NCBI GenBank assembly: GCA_003134655.1
Contig: PLBY01000113.1
Location: forward strand, 1 to 39,908
Direction of reading: 5' to 3'
Length of the DNA: 39,908 nt
Origin: Acidobacteriaceae bacterium
GTDB lineage: Bacteria; Acidobacteriota; Terriglobia; Terriglobales; Acidobacteriaceae
Positions 15,757 through 24,215 of the stretch are shown here, piece by piece. The notes under the pieces were generated by a model. The model saw only the letters and a program-made list of their open reading frames with translations, searched no databases and had not been told where the DNA came from. Each line of letters starts with the position of its first letter. Within the stretch, counting starts at the first letter, position 1. The translations under genes and the position numbers were made by a program.

Positions 15757-16487
15757 GAATTTTCCTCCGCTTCCAGCCCGGAGAGGGAGACGAAAGCATC
15801 TTCCAGGCTGTCCCGCCCGGTGATTTTGCGAAGCTCATCGGGAGTTCCGTCGGCAGTCACTCTTCCTTGTGCGATCACGACAATGCGGTCGCACAGTGCC
15901 GAAACCTCCTGCATGATGTGGCTGGAAAACAGAACGCAACAGCCCTCCCGACGAAGCTCCCGGATCAGCGCCCGCATGGCCCGGGTGCTCATCACGTCGA
16001 GCCCGTTGGTCGGCTCGTCGAGAATCACATTGCGCGGCTGGTGCACCAGAGCCCGCGCGAGTGCCACCTTGGTCCGCTCGCCTTGTGAGAAGCCGGAAAC
16101 GCGGCGGTCGGCGACTTCAGTGAGGTCGAGGCGGGTCACCAGCGCCTTAGTGCGTGCGGTGAGAGCAGGCCCGTCAATACCGTGCAATCGGCCGAAGTAT
16201 TCGATGTGCTCGACCGGAGTCAGCCGGGGATAAAGCCCGCGCGAGTCGGGCAGAAGGCCCATGTGGGTCTGCCCGCCAATTGGGTCCGCGACCACATCAG
16301 CGTTATCTACGCGAATCGTGCCCGCGTCCGGACGCATGAGGCCCGACAACATGCGCAGCGTTGTGGTTTTGCCCGCGCCGTTCGGGCCCAGAAGCCCGAC
16401 AACAGTTCCATCGGCGGCGCTGAAACTCACGTCACGCACCGCCTCGACGGCACCAAACTTCTTGCGCAGCCCCCGGATTTCGATCAT
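15753..16487 (-). CDS. ABC transporter ATP-binding protein (NatA-like)
   Basis: The 244-residue ATPase has Walker A GPNGAGKT (34-41), a Q-loop region, signature FSQGERTKVALARAL, Walker B NVILDEPTNGLD and the switch His in LFSSHIMQEV. It powers the permease encoded just downstream, whose GTG overlaps its stop. The ATG at 16487 overlaps by 4 bp the stop of the S33 peptidase gene. An in-frame start 20 codons earlier would run into that gene and matches no family sequence, so I reject it. Tight coupling of peptidase, ATPase and permease suggests one functional unit. Confidence 0.92.
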   Translation of the reverse strand: MIEIRGLRKKFGAVEAVRDVSFSAADGTVVGLLGPNGAGKTTTLRMLSGLMRPDAGTIRVDNADVVADPIGGQTHMGLLPDSRGLYPRLTPVEHIEYFGRLHGIDGPALTARTKALVTRLDLTEVADRRVSGFSQGERTKVALARALVHQPRNVILDEPTNGLDVMSTRAMRALIRELRREGCCVLFSSHIMQEVSALCDRIVVIAQGRVTADGTPDELRKITGRDSLEDAFVSLSGLEAEENS

Positions 16488-17965
16488 GGCTGATCGGCTC
16501 CGGTGTAGTTCACAAAAAATGGAGGCCGACGTTGGGTCTGCAAACACGCCGGGTCGAGATTCCTGGCGCTGGCTTGGTCCAGGAACTGGCCGATCAGTTT
16601 CGGCACGCAGCCGCGCGGAGTGCTCCCATGACCAGTCCCGGGCACAACAAAGTGCTTCGAATTCGTCAGGTACTGCGCTACGTGATCACCCCAGGAGGGC
16701 GGTGTAATGGGGTCGTCCTCTCCTGAAAGGATCAATACCGGTTTGCTGGAAACCACCGGCTGGTAGAAATCGTCGGCTACGGCGCCCCTTGGCCAGAACT
16801 CACAGGGCTTCATCCGCGTGTCGAAGAAACTGGTTCCCAGGAATCGGCCTTGCGCTTCCCGGGCGATCTCCTCGGGCTGAATGCGCGGCACATCTTCGGT
16901 GCAAACCACCGAGAGAAACATGCCCTCGCTCATCGCACCTTTTGGCATGTCGCGGGAGAATCCCAGCGCCAGCAACCCTTGATAGTTTCCCTGAGCCGCG
17001 TCGGTGATGAGTTGTGGCAATAAGGAAGTCACCGCTGGATCGTAGAGCGCGCTGTAAATGATGGTAGCCACCAGGCGCTGGGAAACCGTGATCTGGGCGG
17101 ACTTGCCGGTGCGCGGATGCGTGAACGTGATGTGCGGCTTGGCCGCGACGTGCGTGAACAGCGTGGTCACGGACTCGCGCAGTTTGGGAAACCGCTTACT
17201 ACAGGCGGCATCTTTGGCGCAGTCGTCGATCATAAGGTCGAGCGACCTTTGCCCGTCACGCGGCATATACAGCGGCAAACGCATGTCGGGCGGCGCAACG
17301 CCATCGAGGATGACGCTTCGCACTGATGCCTCGTGCCGCTTCAAATAGACGAGTGCGGCCCGCGTTCCGTAGGACCCGCCCCAGAGATTGATCGCGTTAT
17401 AGCGCAGGTACTGCCGGACTTCGTCGATGTCGTCCATGGCGATCGCCGTGGTGTAAAAGCGCGCATCGGCTTTAAGAGCGGCCAGGCAGGTGCGCAGGCG
17501 TTCCACGGGATAATCGTCAATCTTCGAGAAATCTTCTTCTTCTCGATCTTCCGGCTCGCAGTTCAACGGGTTGGAATCGCCGGTGCCTCGCTGGTCGATC
17601 AGGACGATGTCCCGATCCATCTGGAAGCGATGGAACATGGGCAGAACGAAGTTTGCGAGCGTAGCAGCGCCTGCGCCGGGTCCGCCTTCGAGGACGAATA
17701 GAGGATCGGGCTGAGGGTCGCGCTTCAGCGCGGGCGCGACCACGATCTTGAGCGCGATCTGGCGGCCCGACTTCGCCGACCGGTCTTCGAAAACGTTGTA
17801 GGTGCCGCAGAAAGCTTCGGTGGGCCCTTCATCAATCTTGCAGGGGTGAAGCTGATCGAGAGCACTCTGTGGGGTTCGTTGGCAGCCCGTCAGCAGAACA
17901 GCGGAGACCAGCCAAGCAAGGATCGACCACGCGAAGATCGGCCGAGAGGCGCGCACAGGCGACAT
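16484..17965 (-). CDS. Secreted lipoprotein alpha/beta-hydrolase, S33 tripeptidyl-aminopeptidase-like
   Basis: The 493-residue protein begins with a lipoprotein signal; the lipobox LLTGC ends at Cys28, so it is lipid-anchored in the envelope. The hydrolase has the oxyanion segment LEGGPGAGA (92-100), the family block IDQRGTGDS (123-131), nucleophile Ser198 in GGSYG, an acid Asp in SGEDDPITPP (417 or 418) and His446 in GTGHG. A helical cap separates the two halves, as in TAP-type S33 peptidases, which remove N-terminal residues or short peptides. Its stop overlaps the start of the NatA-like ATPase (ATGA), and its start lies 45 bp after the sigma-54 activator gene. It may therefore belong to the same long minus-strand transcript. 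Possible roles are peptide processing linked to export; the substrate is unknown. Confidence 0.85.
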   Translation of the reverse strand: MSPVRASRPIFAWSILAWLVSAVLLTGCQRTPQSALDQLHPCKIDEGPTEAFCGTYNVFEDRSAKSGRQIALKIVVAPALKRDPQPDPLFVLEGGPGAGAATLANFVLPMFHRFQMDRDIVLIDQRGTGDSNPLNCEPEDREEEDFSKIDDYPVERLRTCLAALKADARFYTTAIAMDDIDEVRQYLRYNAINLWGGSYGTRAALVYLKRHEASVRSVILDGVAPPDMRLPLYMPRDGQRSLDLMIDDCAKDAACSKRFPKLRESVTTLFTHVAAKPHITFTHPRTGKSAQITVSQRLVATIIYSALYDPAVTSLLPQLITDAAQGNYQGLLALGFSRDMPKGAMSEGMFLSVVCTEDVPRIQPEEIAREAQGRFLGTSFFDTRMKPCEFWPRGAVADDFYQPVVSSKPVLILSGEDDPITPPSWGDHVAQYLTNSKHFVVPGTGHGSTPRGCVPKLIGQFLDQASARNLDPACLQTQRRPPFFVNYTGADQP

Positions 17966-18010
17966 TACATCACATCAAAGAGGCGCGTGCTTATCGCGAT
18001 TTGCCATAGG

Positions 18011-19495
18011 TCACTGCAGCGTATGGCTCGACGGCCCGGAACCGGATTGCCCCATCCCAATGTTGTAGCGCTTGAGCTTGCGGTACAGGGTGGCGCGGCT
18101 GATGCCGAGCATGCGTCCGGCGAGGGCTTTGTCGCCTTTGACCTGTTCGAAAACGCGCTGGATGGTGGCGCGCTCGATGTCTTCGAGATCGGTGGTGGAC
18201 AGCGGAGCCCGCGTCGATTCCGTCATGGCCTGCGCTGCGGCAAGATCAGGATCGAGCACGGTCGGCCTCTCCACTGGCGGGGCCGAGCCTCCGGATGCCG
18301 TAGAACCCGAAGCGATGGCGGGCGGAAGGTCCCCGAGATCGATGATCTGTCCGTTGCCCAGCGCGACGGCGCGCTCCACACAGTTCTCCAGTTCGCGCAC
18401 GTTGCCGGGCCAGTCGTACTGCATCAGAGACTTCATCGCGGCACTGGTCACGTGTAACTCCCCACCAGGGGCGTAGCGTTCCAGGAACCAGTGGACGAGC
18501 ATGGGAGTATCGCTGCGGCGCTCGCGCAAAGCGGGAACGTACAGCGTCACGACGTTGAGGCGGAAGTAAAGATCCTTGCGGAAGGTTCCGTTCTTGTAGG
18601 CTGCTTCGAGATCGCGGTTCGTGGCAGCGATGACGCGCACGTCTACCTTGATTCGCTGGTTGCTGCCTACGGGGCGCACTTCCCTTTCCTGCAGCACCCG
18701 GAGCAGCTTGGCCTGCAGCTCAAGAGGCAACTCGCCGACTTCGTCGAGGAAAATAGTGCCGCCGTCAGCGGCTTGAAACAACCCCTGCTTCGATTTCAGG
18801 GCTCCGGTGAAAGCTCCCTTTTCATAGCCGAATAGCTCGCTTTCAATCAGCGTGGGCACGAGAGATCCGCAGTCCACCGCGACAAACGGGCGGTTAGCAA
18901 AGACGCCGCGAAAATGCATCGCACGGGCCACCAACTCCTTGCCCGTCCCGCTTTCCCCGTAGATGAGCACCGGAGTCCGCGTATCTTTCAGGCGCGCCAC
19001 CATGCGGAGCACATCCTGGATCTTGGCGGACGATCCGATGATGCCGTGCACCGCGGTTTCCGAATCCATGCGCTGCCGCAGAAATTCGTTCTCTTCAACC
19101 AGACGGATCTTCTCCGCCATGCGCCGCAGGAACAGCCGCAGTTCCTCGAGCGGCGAGAACGGCTTGGTGATGTAGTCATATGCGCCGAGCTTCATGGCCT
19201 GAACAGCGGTTTCGATCGATCCGTGACCGGTCATCAGCGCAATTTCAGTGCGCGGCAGCAGCTTCTTTACTTTCTCCAGGAATTCCAGTCCTGACATGTG
19301 CGGCATGACCATGTCGGTCAGGACCATGTGGACCGACTGCTCTTCCAGCAACGCCAGCGCGGACTCTCCGCTTTCGGCTTCAAGACACACAAATCCCAGG
19401 GCCTCGCCGACCGTGACGCAGAGCTTGCGGATACTCTGTTCGTCGTCGACGATCAGCAGGCGGATGCGAAGATCTTCCTTGGTCTGACTATTCAC
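18011..19495 (-). CDS. NtrC-family sigma-54-dependent response regulator
   Basis: The 494-residue protein has a receiver (Asp17/Asp18, phosphoacceptor Asp61, Thr89, Lys111), an AAA+ domain with Walker A GESGTGKE (180-187), the sigma-54 contact motif GAFTGA (227-232) and Walker B TIFLDEVGE, then a linker and a C-terminal Fis-type HTH (GRMLGISRATLYRKLKRYNI). All residues needed for phosphorylation, ATP hydrolysis and sigma-54 remodelling are present. The GTG start overlaps the upstream response-regulator stop (GTGA) and the histidine kinase precedes that, giving a coupled three-gene signalling operon. I infer that it binds the TCTCA/TGAGA palindromes at 24012-24063 and 14511-14525 and activates the sigma-54 promoters beside them. 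Family certain; targets inferred. Confidence 0.95.
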   Translation of the reverse strand: MNSQTKEDLRIRLLIVDDEQSIRKLCVTVGEALGFVCLEAESGESALALLEEQSVHMVLTDMVMPHMSGLEFLEKVKKLLPRTEIALMTGHGSIETAVQAMKLGAYDYITKPFSPLEELRLFLRRMAEKIRLVEENEFLRQRMDSETAVHGIIGSSAKIQDVLRMVARLKDTRTPVLIYGESGTGKELVARAMHFRGVFANRPFVAVDCGSLVPTLIESELFGYEKGAFTGALKSKQGLFQAADGGTIFLDEVGELPLELQAKLLRVLQEREVRPVGSNQRIKVDVRVIAATNRDLEAAYKNGTFRKDLYFRLNVVTLYVPALRERRSDTPMLVHWFLERYAPGGELHVTSAAMKSLMQYDWPGNVRELENCVERAVALGNGQIIDLGDLPPAIASGSTASGGSAPPVERPTVLDPDLAAAQAMTESTRAPLSTTDLEDIERATIQRVFEQVKGDKALAGRMLGISRATLYRKLKRYNIGMGQSGSGPSSHTLQ

Positions 19496-19893
19496 TCGGC
19501 CTTCCCAAAAGTCTTGGAGACAACATCAATAAACTGCTGCACGCGGAAAGGTTTCTCCACGCAGGGTGCGCCGGTTTGCCGCAACGTGGCAACCGTCTCC
19601 TCATTGGCAATGTCTCCCGTAATAAAGATGATGCGCGAAGCCAGATCGGGGCGGTGCGTGGCCACCCAGGCGTGCACCTGGCCTCCATCGACTCCGCCGG
19701 GGGTGCGCATGTCAGAAACCACGCCTAGGAATGCGCCTTTTTCCAGCAGGCGGAGCGCATCGACGCCCGACTCGCAGCACACCACGGGATAGCCGCTGCG
19801 CTCCAGGGCGGCTTGTACATATGCCATGACGGCGGGCTCATCCTCGACGAGCAGGACAGGCAAGGGCTGGAGTCTCATTGCGGGTAGGCTCAT
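19492..19893 (-). CDS. Single-domain response regulator
   Basis: The 133-residue protein is a lone CheY-like receiver with no output domain. The acidic pair is in LLVEDE (Glu17-Asp18), the phosphoacceptor is Asp61 in VVSDMRTPGG, the switch Thr92 is in FITGD and the conserved Lys114 in VEKPF. It is encoded between the kinase and the NtrC-type activator with 4-bp overlaps on both sides. It may act as a phosphate sink, a second phospho-output or an intermediate in a relay. The extra Gly-rich loop after Asp61 (TPGGVDGGQV) is typical of receivers paired with hybrid-type kinases. Confidence 0.93.
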   Translation of the reverse strand: MSLPAMRLQPLPVLLVEDEPAVMAYVQAALERSGYPVVCCESGVDALRLLEKGAFLGVVSDMRTPGGVDGGQVHAWVATHRPDLASRIIFITGDIANEETVATLRQTGAPCVEKPFRVQQFIDVVSKTFGKAE

Positions 19894-22800
19894 GGTTGTA
19901 TCACTCCTGCGGCCACTCCTAAGGATGCGGTGTGCGCCGCTGCGGGCAGTCGCACAACAAACGTGGCGCCTGGCCGATCAGTGTTGTTATGACAGAGAAT
20001 CTCCCCCCCGTGCTCCTTCAGAATGCCATAGCAAATGCTCAGGCCGAGTCCGGTGCCTTTGCCAACCTCTTTCGTGGTGAAGAACGGGTCGAAAATCTTG
20101 TCGGGATGGGAGATGCCGTTGCCGTTGTCGCAGAACGAAACTTCGACCGCGTCGCCAGCTTTGGTGGACATGATCTCGATGCGCGCTGGGCGGCCCACTT
20201 CGTGGACCGCATCGTAGGCATTGTTCAGGATGTTGAGGAAGACCTGCTGCAGTTGGTGAGCGTCGCCCATGACCTCGGGCAGTCCTTCGTCGAGATGTTC
20301 GACGATGTCGACGCCGTGGCTGTTGAAGTCATAGGCCCGCAACTGCATGGTCCGACGCAAGATGGTGTTCAATTGGACGGCGCTGCGCTGTGGCGGCATC
20401 TGGCGGGCAAAGCTCAGCAGGTTCTGCACGATCTGCTTGGTGCGTTGCGCCTCCTGCAGAATCACGCGCATGTCTTTACGCGCGGTTTCGGGCAGGTCGG
20501 GATTCTCCATCAGCAGGTCGGCGAAGCCCAGAATCGCGGTGAGCGGGTTGTTCACTTCGTGAGCCACGCCGGAGACCAACTGGCCGACCGCGGCCATTTT
20601 CTCAGCGTGCACTAATTTGTCGCGGAGCACCGCGGAATCGGTGATGTCGGTGAGCACCACGACGATGCTGGTCACAATTCCCTGCTCGTCGCGCATGGGG
20701 CTGAGGTTAGCGGAGAACTTCCCGGCAGCGCCATTGCCGCGCACGATCTGCAATTCCATGTTGTCGACTTGCTGGCTGTTCAACGTGCTCTGCAGCGCTT
20801 CGGCCAGGGGGCGAACAAACGCCGGAGCCGCCAGTTCGAGTAAAGGACGCCCCAGCAATTCGTGCTGCTCGAATCCCGCATCGTGCCAGCGGCGGTTGGC
20901 ATAGCTGATCAGGCCCGCGGTATCCGCCACCAGAATCAGGCTTTGCGTATTGTTAAGAATCTTGCTGGAGAAATCACGCTCACGGTGCAATTCCGACTGG
21001 TAGGTGCGGAGGCCGGTCACGTCCAGCATCAATCCGCGAATCTGCAGCAGGCGGCCCAGATTGTCCTGCATGCCGAAGGCATTAATCAGGACGTGGATGG
21101 GCGACCCGTCCTTGCGCCGCAGCCGCGCTTCAAAATTGCGCAGAGTGCCATTTTCTTTCATCACTTCCGAATGGTGATCGCGCTGCTCCGGCGAGAAATA
21201 GAGTTGCGTGAGAATATCGATCTGCAGCAATTCCTCGCGGCTGGTGTAGCCCAGCATGCGCACCATGGCGTCATTCACTTCGATGAAACGCCCGTCCGGT
21301 GTGCTGAAGAACAAGCCTTCTTGAATATTGTCGAAGAGTTCCCGGTACCGGCGCTCGGCTTCGCGGCGGTCGGAAATGTCTTTCAGGACGTGGATGGTTT
21401 GCAGGCCTTCGTCGGAATCGCCGTGCACCCGCGAGGTGGAAACCAGATACGTGCGATCGAATACGGGATGCGCAAATTCGTCGGTATCGTCCGACATGGC
21501 CCGGCAGAACGGACAGGAATACGACGCCGTGTCGCTGGTCAGGGCCATCAGGGCCCGCATGTTCACGCCGATCAACTCCGCCGGCGGCACCCCGATCATC
21601 GCCGCCAGCGAACGATTCACGCGCAACACTTTGCCAGCCTGGTCGTGCACCACGATGAAATCGCTGATGGCGTCGAAGATTTCGATCCAGTGGCGATTCG
21701 CCTGCTCGATGCGCGTGAACAGACGGGCGTTCTCCAGCGCCATCGCCGCATGGCCCGCCATGGTCTCAAGGAAGATCTGTTCTTCCGGACCCAAGGGAGC
21801 AGGGTTCCTGGAAAGGCAGAGGAGCCCAGTCAATTCCCCGTTTGCTCCGGCCAACCGCACCAGAGTGCAATCGGTCCATCCCAGAGTGGCCGAAGCTTCC
21901 GGGCCCAATACTTGTTCCGCGGAGCCGGAAACGACGGTGCCGGTATGCCGCGCCACAAAGTCGCTCAACGCCGTGCCCAGCGCTCGCTCCAAGCCGTGCT
22001 CCACCACGAAGTCGGGATGGCGATTCGCCTGCGCATTGTCGGCCGGGGCAGGGAGCCGATTCTCCTTGCGCAAAGACGCCTTGCGGTCTTGGTCCGCGAG
22101 CACCGACACCGCGTCCGAAGTCTTCGCGGGGGCTGCTTCACGGCTATGCAGCGCCGCCACCTGCCAGCGGCCTTCCTGCAGCACGGCGAGCAATCCGGCG
22201 CGGGAGTTCGAGAGTTCCACTGTCCGGGACACAAACCGCCGCGCGAACTCGGGCAGGCGCAACGCTCCATCCATTTCGCGAGCCAGTTCGATCAGCGCTT
22301 CAGCCCGGCGCCGGTGTTGCTCCGAGAGATGCAGATTGCGCGCCACTTCCACGACAATTGCGACTTGACTGGAGAGCACCCGGGCGCGCCGGATGTCCTC
22401 TTGCGAAATGCCAGTGCCGTCCAGCCGGTCCAGAACACCAAACATCCCCAGCACCCGCCCGCTCGTACTGACCAAGGGCGCGGCAAGGAATTGGCGCACG
22501 TTATATTTCGTGACGACGTCGAGGTTCACTCCCGGAGTGCGGCTCGCCTCATCGGTCCAGAAGACTTCCTTGGCGCGCAGGGCCTTGGTGGCCACCCCCT
22601 CGGGAAACAGCGTGTCCACGCGCTTCGGTTCTCCCTTTTCCACTGCGTAGCGCACCTGGAACTGTCCATTGTCTTCAAGTGCGATGAAGCAGCGCCCAAA
22701 GCCAAGAAAATCCGAAGCGCGTACGACAAAGGCCTGCAGAACGTGTTCGAGATTGCTGCTGGAATTGAGTTCGCCGGAAATCTCGAGCAACTGGTGCAGT

Positions 22801-23906
22801 TCGTGCGCCTGTGCGGCCGCGGTCGCGTGGAGTTCCGCATGCGCCAGAGCCACGGCACCGAAGCCTGCAATCGCCGCCACCAGCGCCTTTTCTTCCGCAG
22901 TGAAAACGCCCTCCTGGCGTGGATAAAGAAGGATTGCGCCCTGAGTGCGCGAGGTGCGGAACGGAGCGGCGATCAACATTCCAGGAAAAACCAGGCTCCC
23001 CAGCGAATGCACGTCCGCCCCAATGGAAAGCGTGATGGGCTCTCCGGCGGCCACCGCCCGCTGGGCCAAGTCGGCCGCAAACCGCAGCGTTTGCCGGTCA
23101 TGCCGGGCCCGGGCTGAGGTCGCCAGTTGCGGAGTCTCCGCCGAGACAGCCTTCAACTCAAAAGGGCCCTCGCGGCGCAGCAGAACGCAAACCAGCCGGG
23201 TGCGCAAGAGCAGGCGCAGACGATCAGCCAGGGCCTCGATCACCGCGGAGACATCGGGCGTTCCATGCAGAACATGGGCCACATCCGCCAGGATTTCGAC
23301 GCGGCGGTGCTCCTCGCGCGACGCGTCGCTCAGCCGCGACGCCTCCAGCAGGCTGCCCAGCTGACCGGCCAGGATCGTAGCCTTGGCGGCCAGATCCTCA
23401 TTAAAGAAGTCGTCGCTGGAATCGTGCAGAAACGTAACCGCGCCAATGACTTCGTTGAAAACCATCAAGGGTGCCGCCAAGAGGGAGCGCGCCTCAAATT
23501 CCGTGGCTGCCGGAAAGGTCACTGAGTGCACCTGATTGGCGAAGATGGTGCGCCGCTGCCGCACCGCTTCGGCAGTCACCGCACTCTGGTCGGGACGCAG
23601 GCGGATCCCGACAAACCGCGCCGCCAGTTTTCCATCCGCCTGTTCTCCGACCAGTTCGTCCGTGAAATGGCAGCGCCAGAAATAGACTCCCGACACTTGA
23701 AAGAACTCGCGCGTTGCCTGGCAGAACAAGCGAATCAGAGCGTCAGCGTCAGACCGCTCACTGGCCTTGGCGGCAATCCGAAGCAGCAACTTCTGGAAGG
23801 CCTCATCGGAACCCGGGACGAATTTGGTTTCCGGGGGAATGATGGGACTGCCGCCAGAAATGCTAAGCGCCGCACCGACAATGGAGGAATAGGGTTCTTG
23901 ATTCAC
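19890..23906 (-). CDS. Large soluble sensor histidine kinase with four GAF-like and three PAS domains
   Basis: The 1338-residue kinase has no membrane segment, so it senses in the cytosol. In order: four GAF-like domains (about 35-190, 205-360, 375-530, 545-725), PAS A (about 735-855) containing a CPFC pair, PAS B (about 860-985), PAS C (about 990-1110), then HisKA with His1116 in VAHEVNNPLT and a HATPase domain with LNILNNAYDAV, CDNGNGI, FDPFFTTK and GKGTGLGLSI. It is thus an NtrB-like autokinase core with an unusually long sensory array. It heads the operon with the response regulator and sigma-54 activator, its likely phosphorylation targets. The GTG start has no clear ribosome-binding site and lies 10 bp after a predicted -10. 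Ligands are unknown. Confidence 0.93.
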   Translation of the reverse strand: MNQEPYSSIVGAALSISGGSPIIPPETKFVPGSDEAFQKLLLRIAAKASERSDADALIRLFCQATREFFQVSGVYFWRCHFTDELVGEQADGKLAARFVGIRLRPDQSAVTAEAVRQRRTIFANQVHSVTFPAATEFEARSLLAAPLMVFNEVIGAVTFLHDSSDDFFNEDLAAKATILAGQLGSLLEASRLSDASREEHRRVEILADVAHVLHGTPDVSAVIEALADRLRLLLRTRLVCVLLRREGPFELKAVSAETPQLATSARARHDRQTLRFAADLAQRAVAAGEPITLSIGADVHSLGSLVFPGMLIAAPFRTSRTQGAILLYPRQEGVFTAEEKALVAAIAGFGAVALAHAELHATAAAQAHELHQLLEISGELNSSSNLEHVLQAFVVRASDFLGFGRCFIALEDNGQFQVRYAVEKGEPKRVDTLFPEGVATKALRAKEVFWTDEASRTPGVNLDVVTKYNVRQFLAAPLVSTSGRVLGMFGVLDRLDGTGISQEDIRRARVLSSQVAIVVEVARNLHLSEQHRRRAEALIELAREMDGALRLPEFARRFVSRTVELSNSRAGLLAVLQEGRWQVAALHSREAAPAKTSDAVSVLADQDRKASLRKENRLPAPADNAQANRHPDFVVEHGLERALGTALSDFVARHTGTVVSGSAEQVLGPEASATLGWTDCTLVRLAGANGELTGLLCLSRNPAPLGPEEQIFLETMAGHAAMALENARLFTRIEQANRHWIEIFDAISDFIVVHDQAGKVLRVNRSLAAMIGVPPAELIGVNMRALMALTSDTASYSCPFCRAMSDDTDEFAHPVFDRTYLVSTSRVHGDSDEGLQTIHVLKDISDRREAERRYRELFDNIQEGLFFSTPDGRFIEVNDAMVRMLGYTSREELLQIDILTQLYFSPEQRDHHSEVMKENGTLRNFEARLRRKDGSPIHVLINAFGMQDNLGRLLQIRGLMLDVTGLRTYQSELHRERDFSSKILNNTQSLILVADTAGLISYANRRWHDAGFEQHELLGRPLLELAAPAFVRPLAEALQSTLNSQQVDNMELQIVRGNGAAGKFSANLSPMRDEQGIVTSIVVVLTDITDSAVLRDKLVHAEKMAAVGQLVSGVAHEVNNPLTAILGFADLLMENPDLPETARKDMRVILQEAQRTKQIVQNLLSFARQMPPQRSAVQLNTILRRTMQLRAYDFNSHGVDIVEHLDEGLPEVMGDAHQLQQVFLNILNNAYDAVHEVGRPARIEIMSTKAGDAVEVSFCDNGNGISHPDKIFDPFFTTKEVGKGTGLGLSICYGILKEHGGEILCHNNTDRPGATFVVRLPAAAHTASLGVAAGVIQP

Positions 23907-23915
23907 AAGTGCTTG

Positions 23916-23952
23916 AATCTATTGGGAAACTACCTGTCATCTCAATTTGAGT
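23916..23952 (-). promoter_or_regulatory. Predicted kinase-operon promoter with overlapping palindrome
   Basis: On the minus strand TTGAGA (23945-23940) and TAGATT (23921-23916) are 18 bp apart, and the GTG start is at 23906, predicting an almost leaderless message. The -35 lies inside TCTCA-ATT-TGAGT (23940-23952), a one-mismatch copy of the TCTCA-N3-TGAGA palindrome seen at 24013 and 14512. The operon's own activator could bind there and alter its expression. Elements seen; function inferred. Confidence 0.45.
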
Positions 23953-23993
23953 CAAGTGAAATGGGTAGAGGGGGTGCCTTGGTGTGAAATCCC

Positions 23994-24063
23994 GAGACAA
24001 CGTGAGATTCCGTCTCAGAGTGAGAAACGGGAGGCGATTCCGCTGGAATGAGACGGCTCTCAT
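23994..24063. promoter_or_regulatory. Cluster of TGAGA/TCTCA half-sites (putative NtrC-type enhancer)
   Basis: Within 70 bp there are six half-sites: GAGAC (23994-23998), TGAGA (24003), TCTCA (24013), TGAGA (24021), TGAGA (24049) and TCTCA (24058). They form TCTCA-GAG-TGAGA (24013-24025) and the perfect 16-bp palindrome ATGAGACGGCTCTCAT (24048-24063). The cluster sits about 100-170 bp upstream of the sigma-54 promoter at 24161, between the divergent kinase and chemosensory operons. Confidence 0.6.
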
Positions 24064-24160
24064 GGAGAGCGTCATTCTGCGACTCTTTTCGATGCGGACT
24101 AACCGACTTCTTTTCTTGTAGATACCGCCCATTACTTTGGTTTTTTCAAGAAGGTTCAGG

Positions 24161-24176
24161 TGGCCCGGGCGTTGCA
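24161..24176 (+). promoter_or_regulatory. Near-consensus sigma-54 promoter of the chemosensory operon
   Basis: TGGCCCGGGCGTTGCA matches the TGGCACG-N4-TTGCA consensus at every defined position but one (C for A), with the required 10 bp between GG and GC. Transcription would start near 24187, about 29 bp before the GTG of the first gene and its GAGGAGG ribosome-binding site. The enhancer-like palindromes lie upstream at the usual distance, and a sigma-54 activator is encoded next door. Confidence 0.75.
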
Positions 24177-24215
24177 CGCCTAGGGTCAACAGCTTCTTGT
24201 AAGCGAGGAGGAATT

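Larger units (their letters stand above)
23907..24215. other. 309-bp divergent regulatory region
   Basis: This region separates the minus-strand kinase operon from the plus-strand chemosensory operon. It contains the predicted kinase promoter, the half-site cluster and the sigma-54 promoter described separately. A plus-strand frame open from 24048 has no protein-like features and is only the upstream extension of the TonB-domain gene's frame. Confidence 0.75.

Noticed and set aside
20862..23117. 751-codon open frame on the plus strand, antisense to the histidine kinase
   Set aside because: It lies wholly opposite a gene with clear GAF, PAS and HisKA domains. The translation is rich in Arg, His and Gln with no motifs, as expected for an antisense frame in GC-rich coding DNA.
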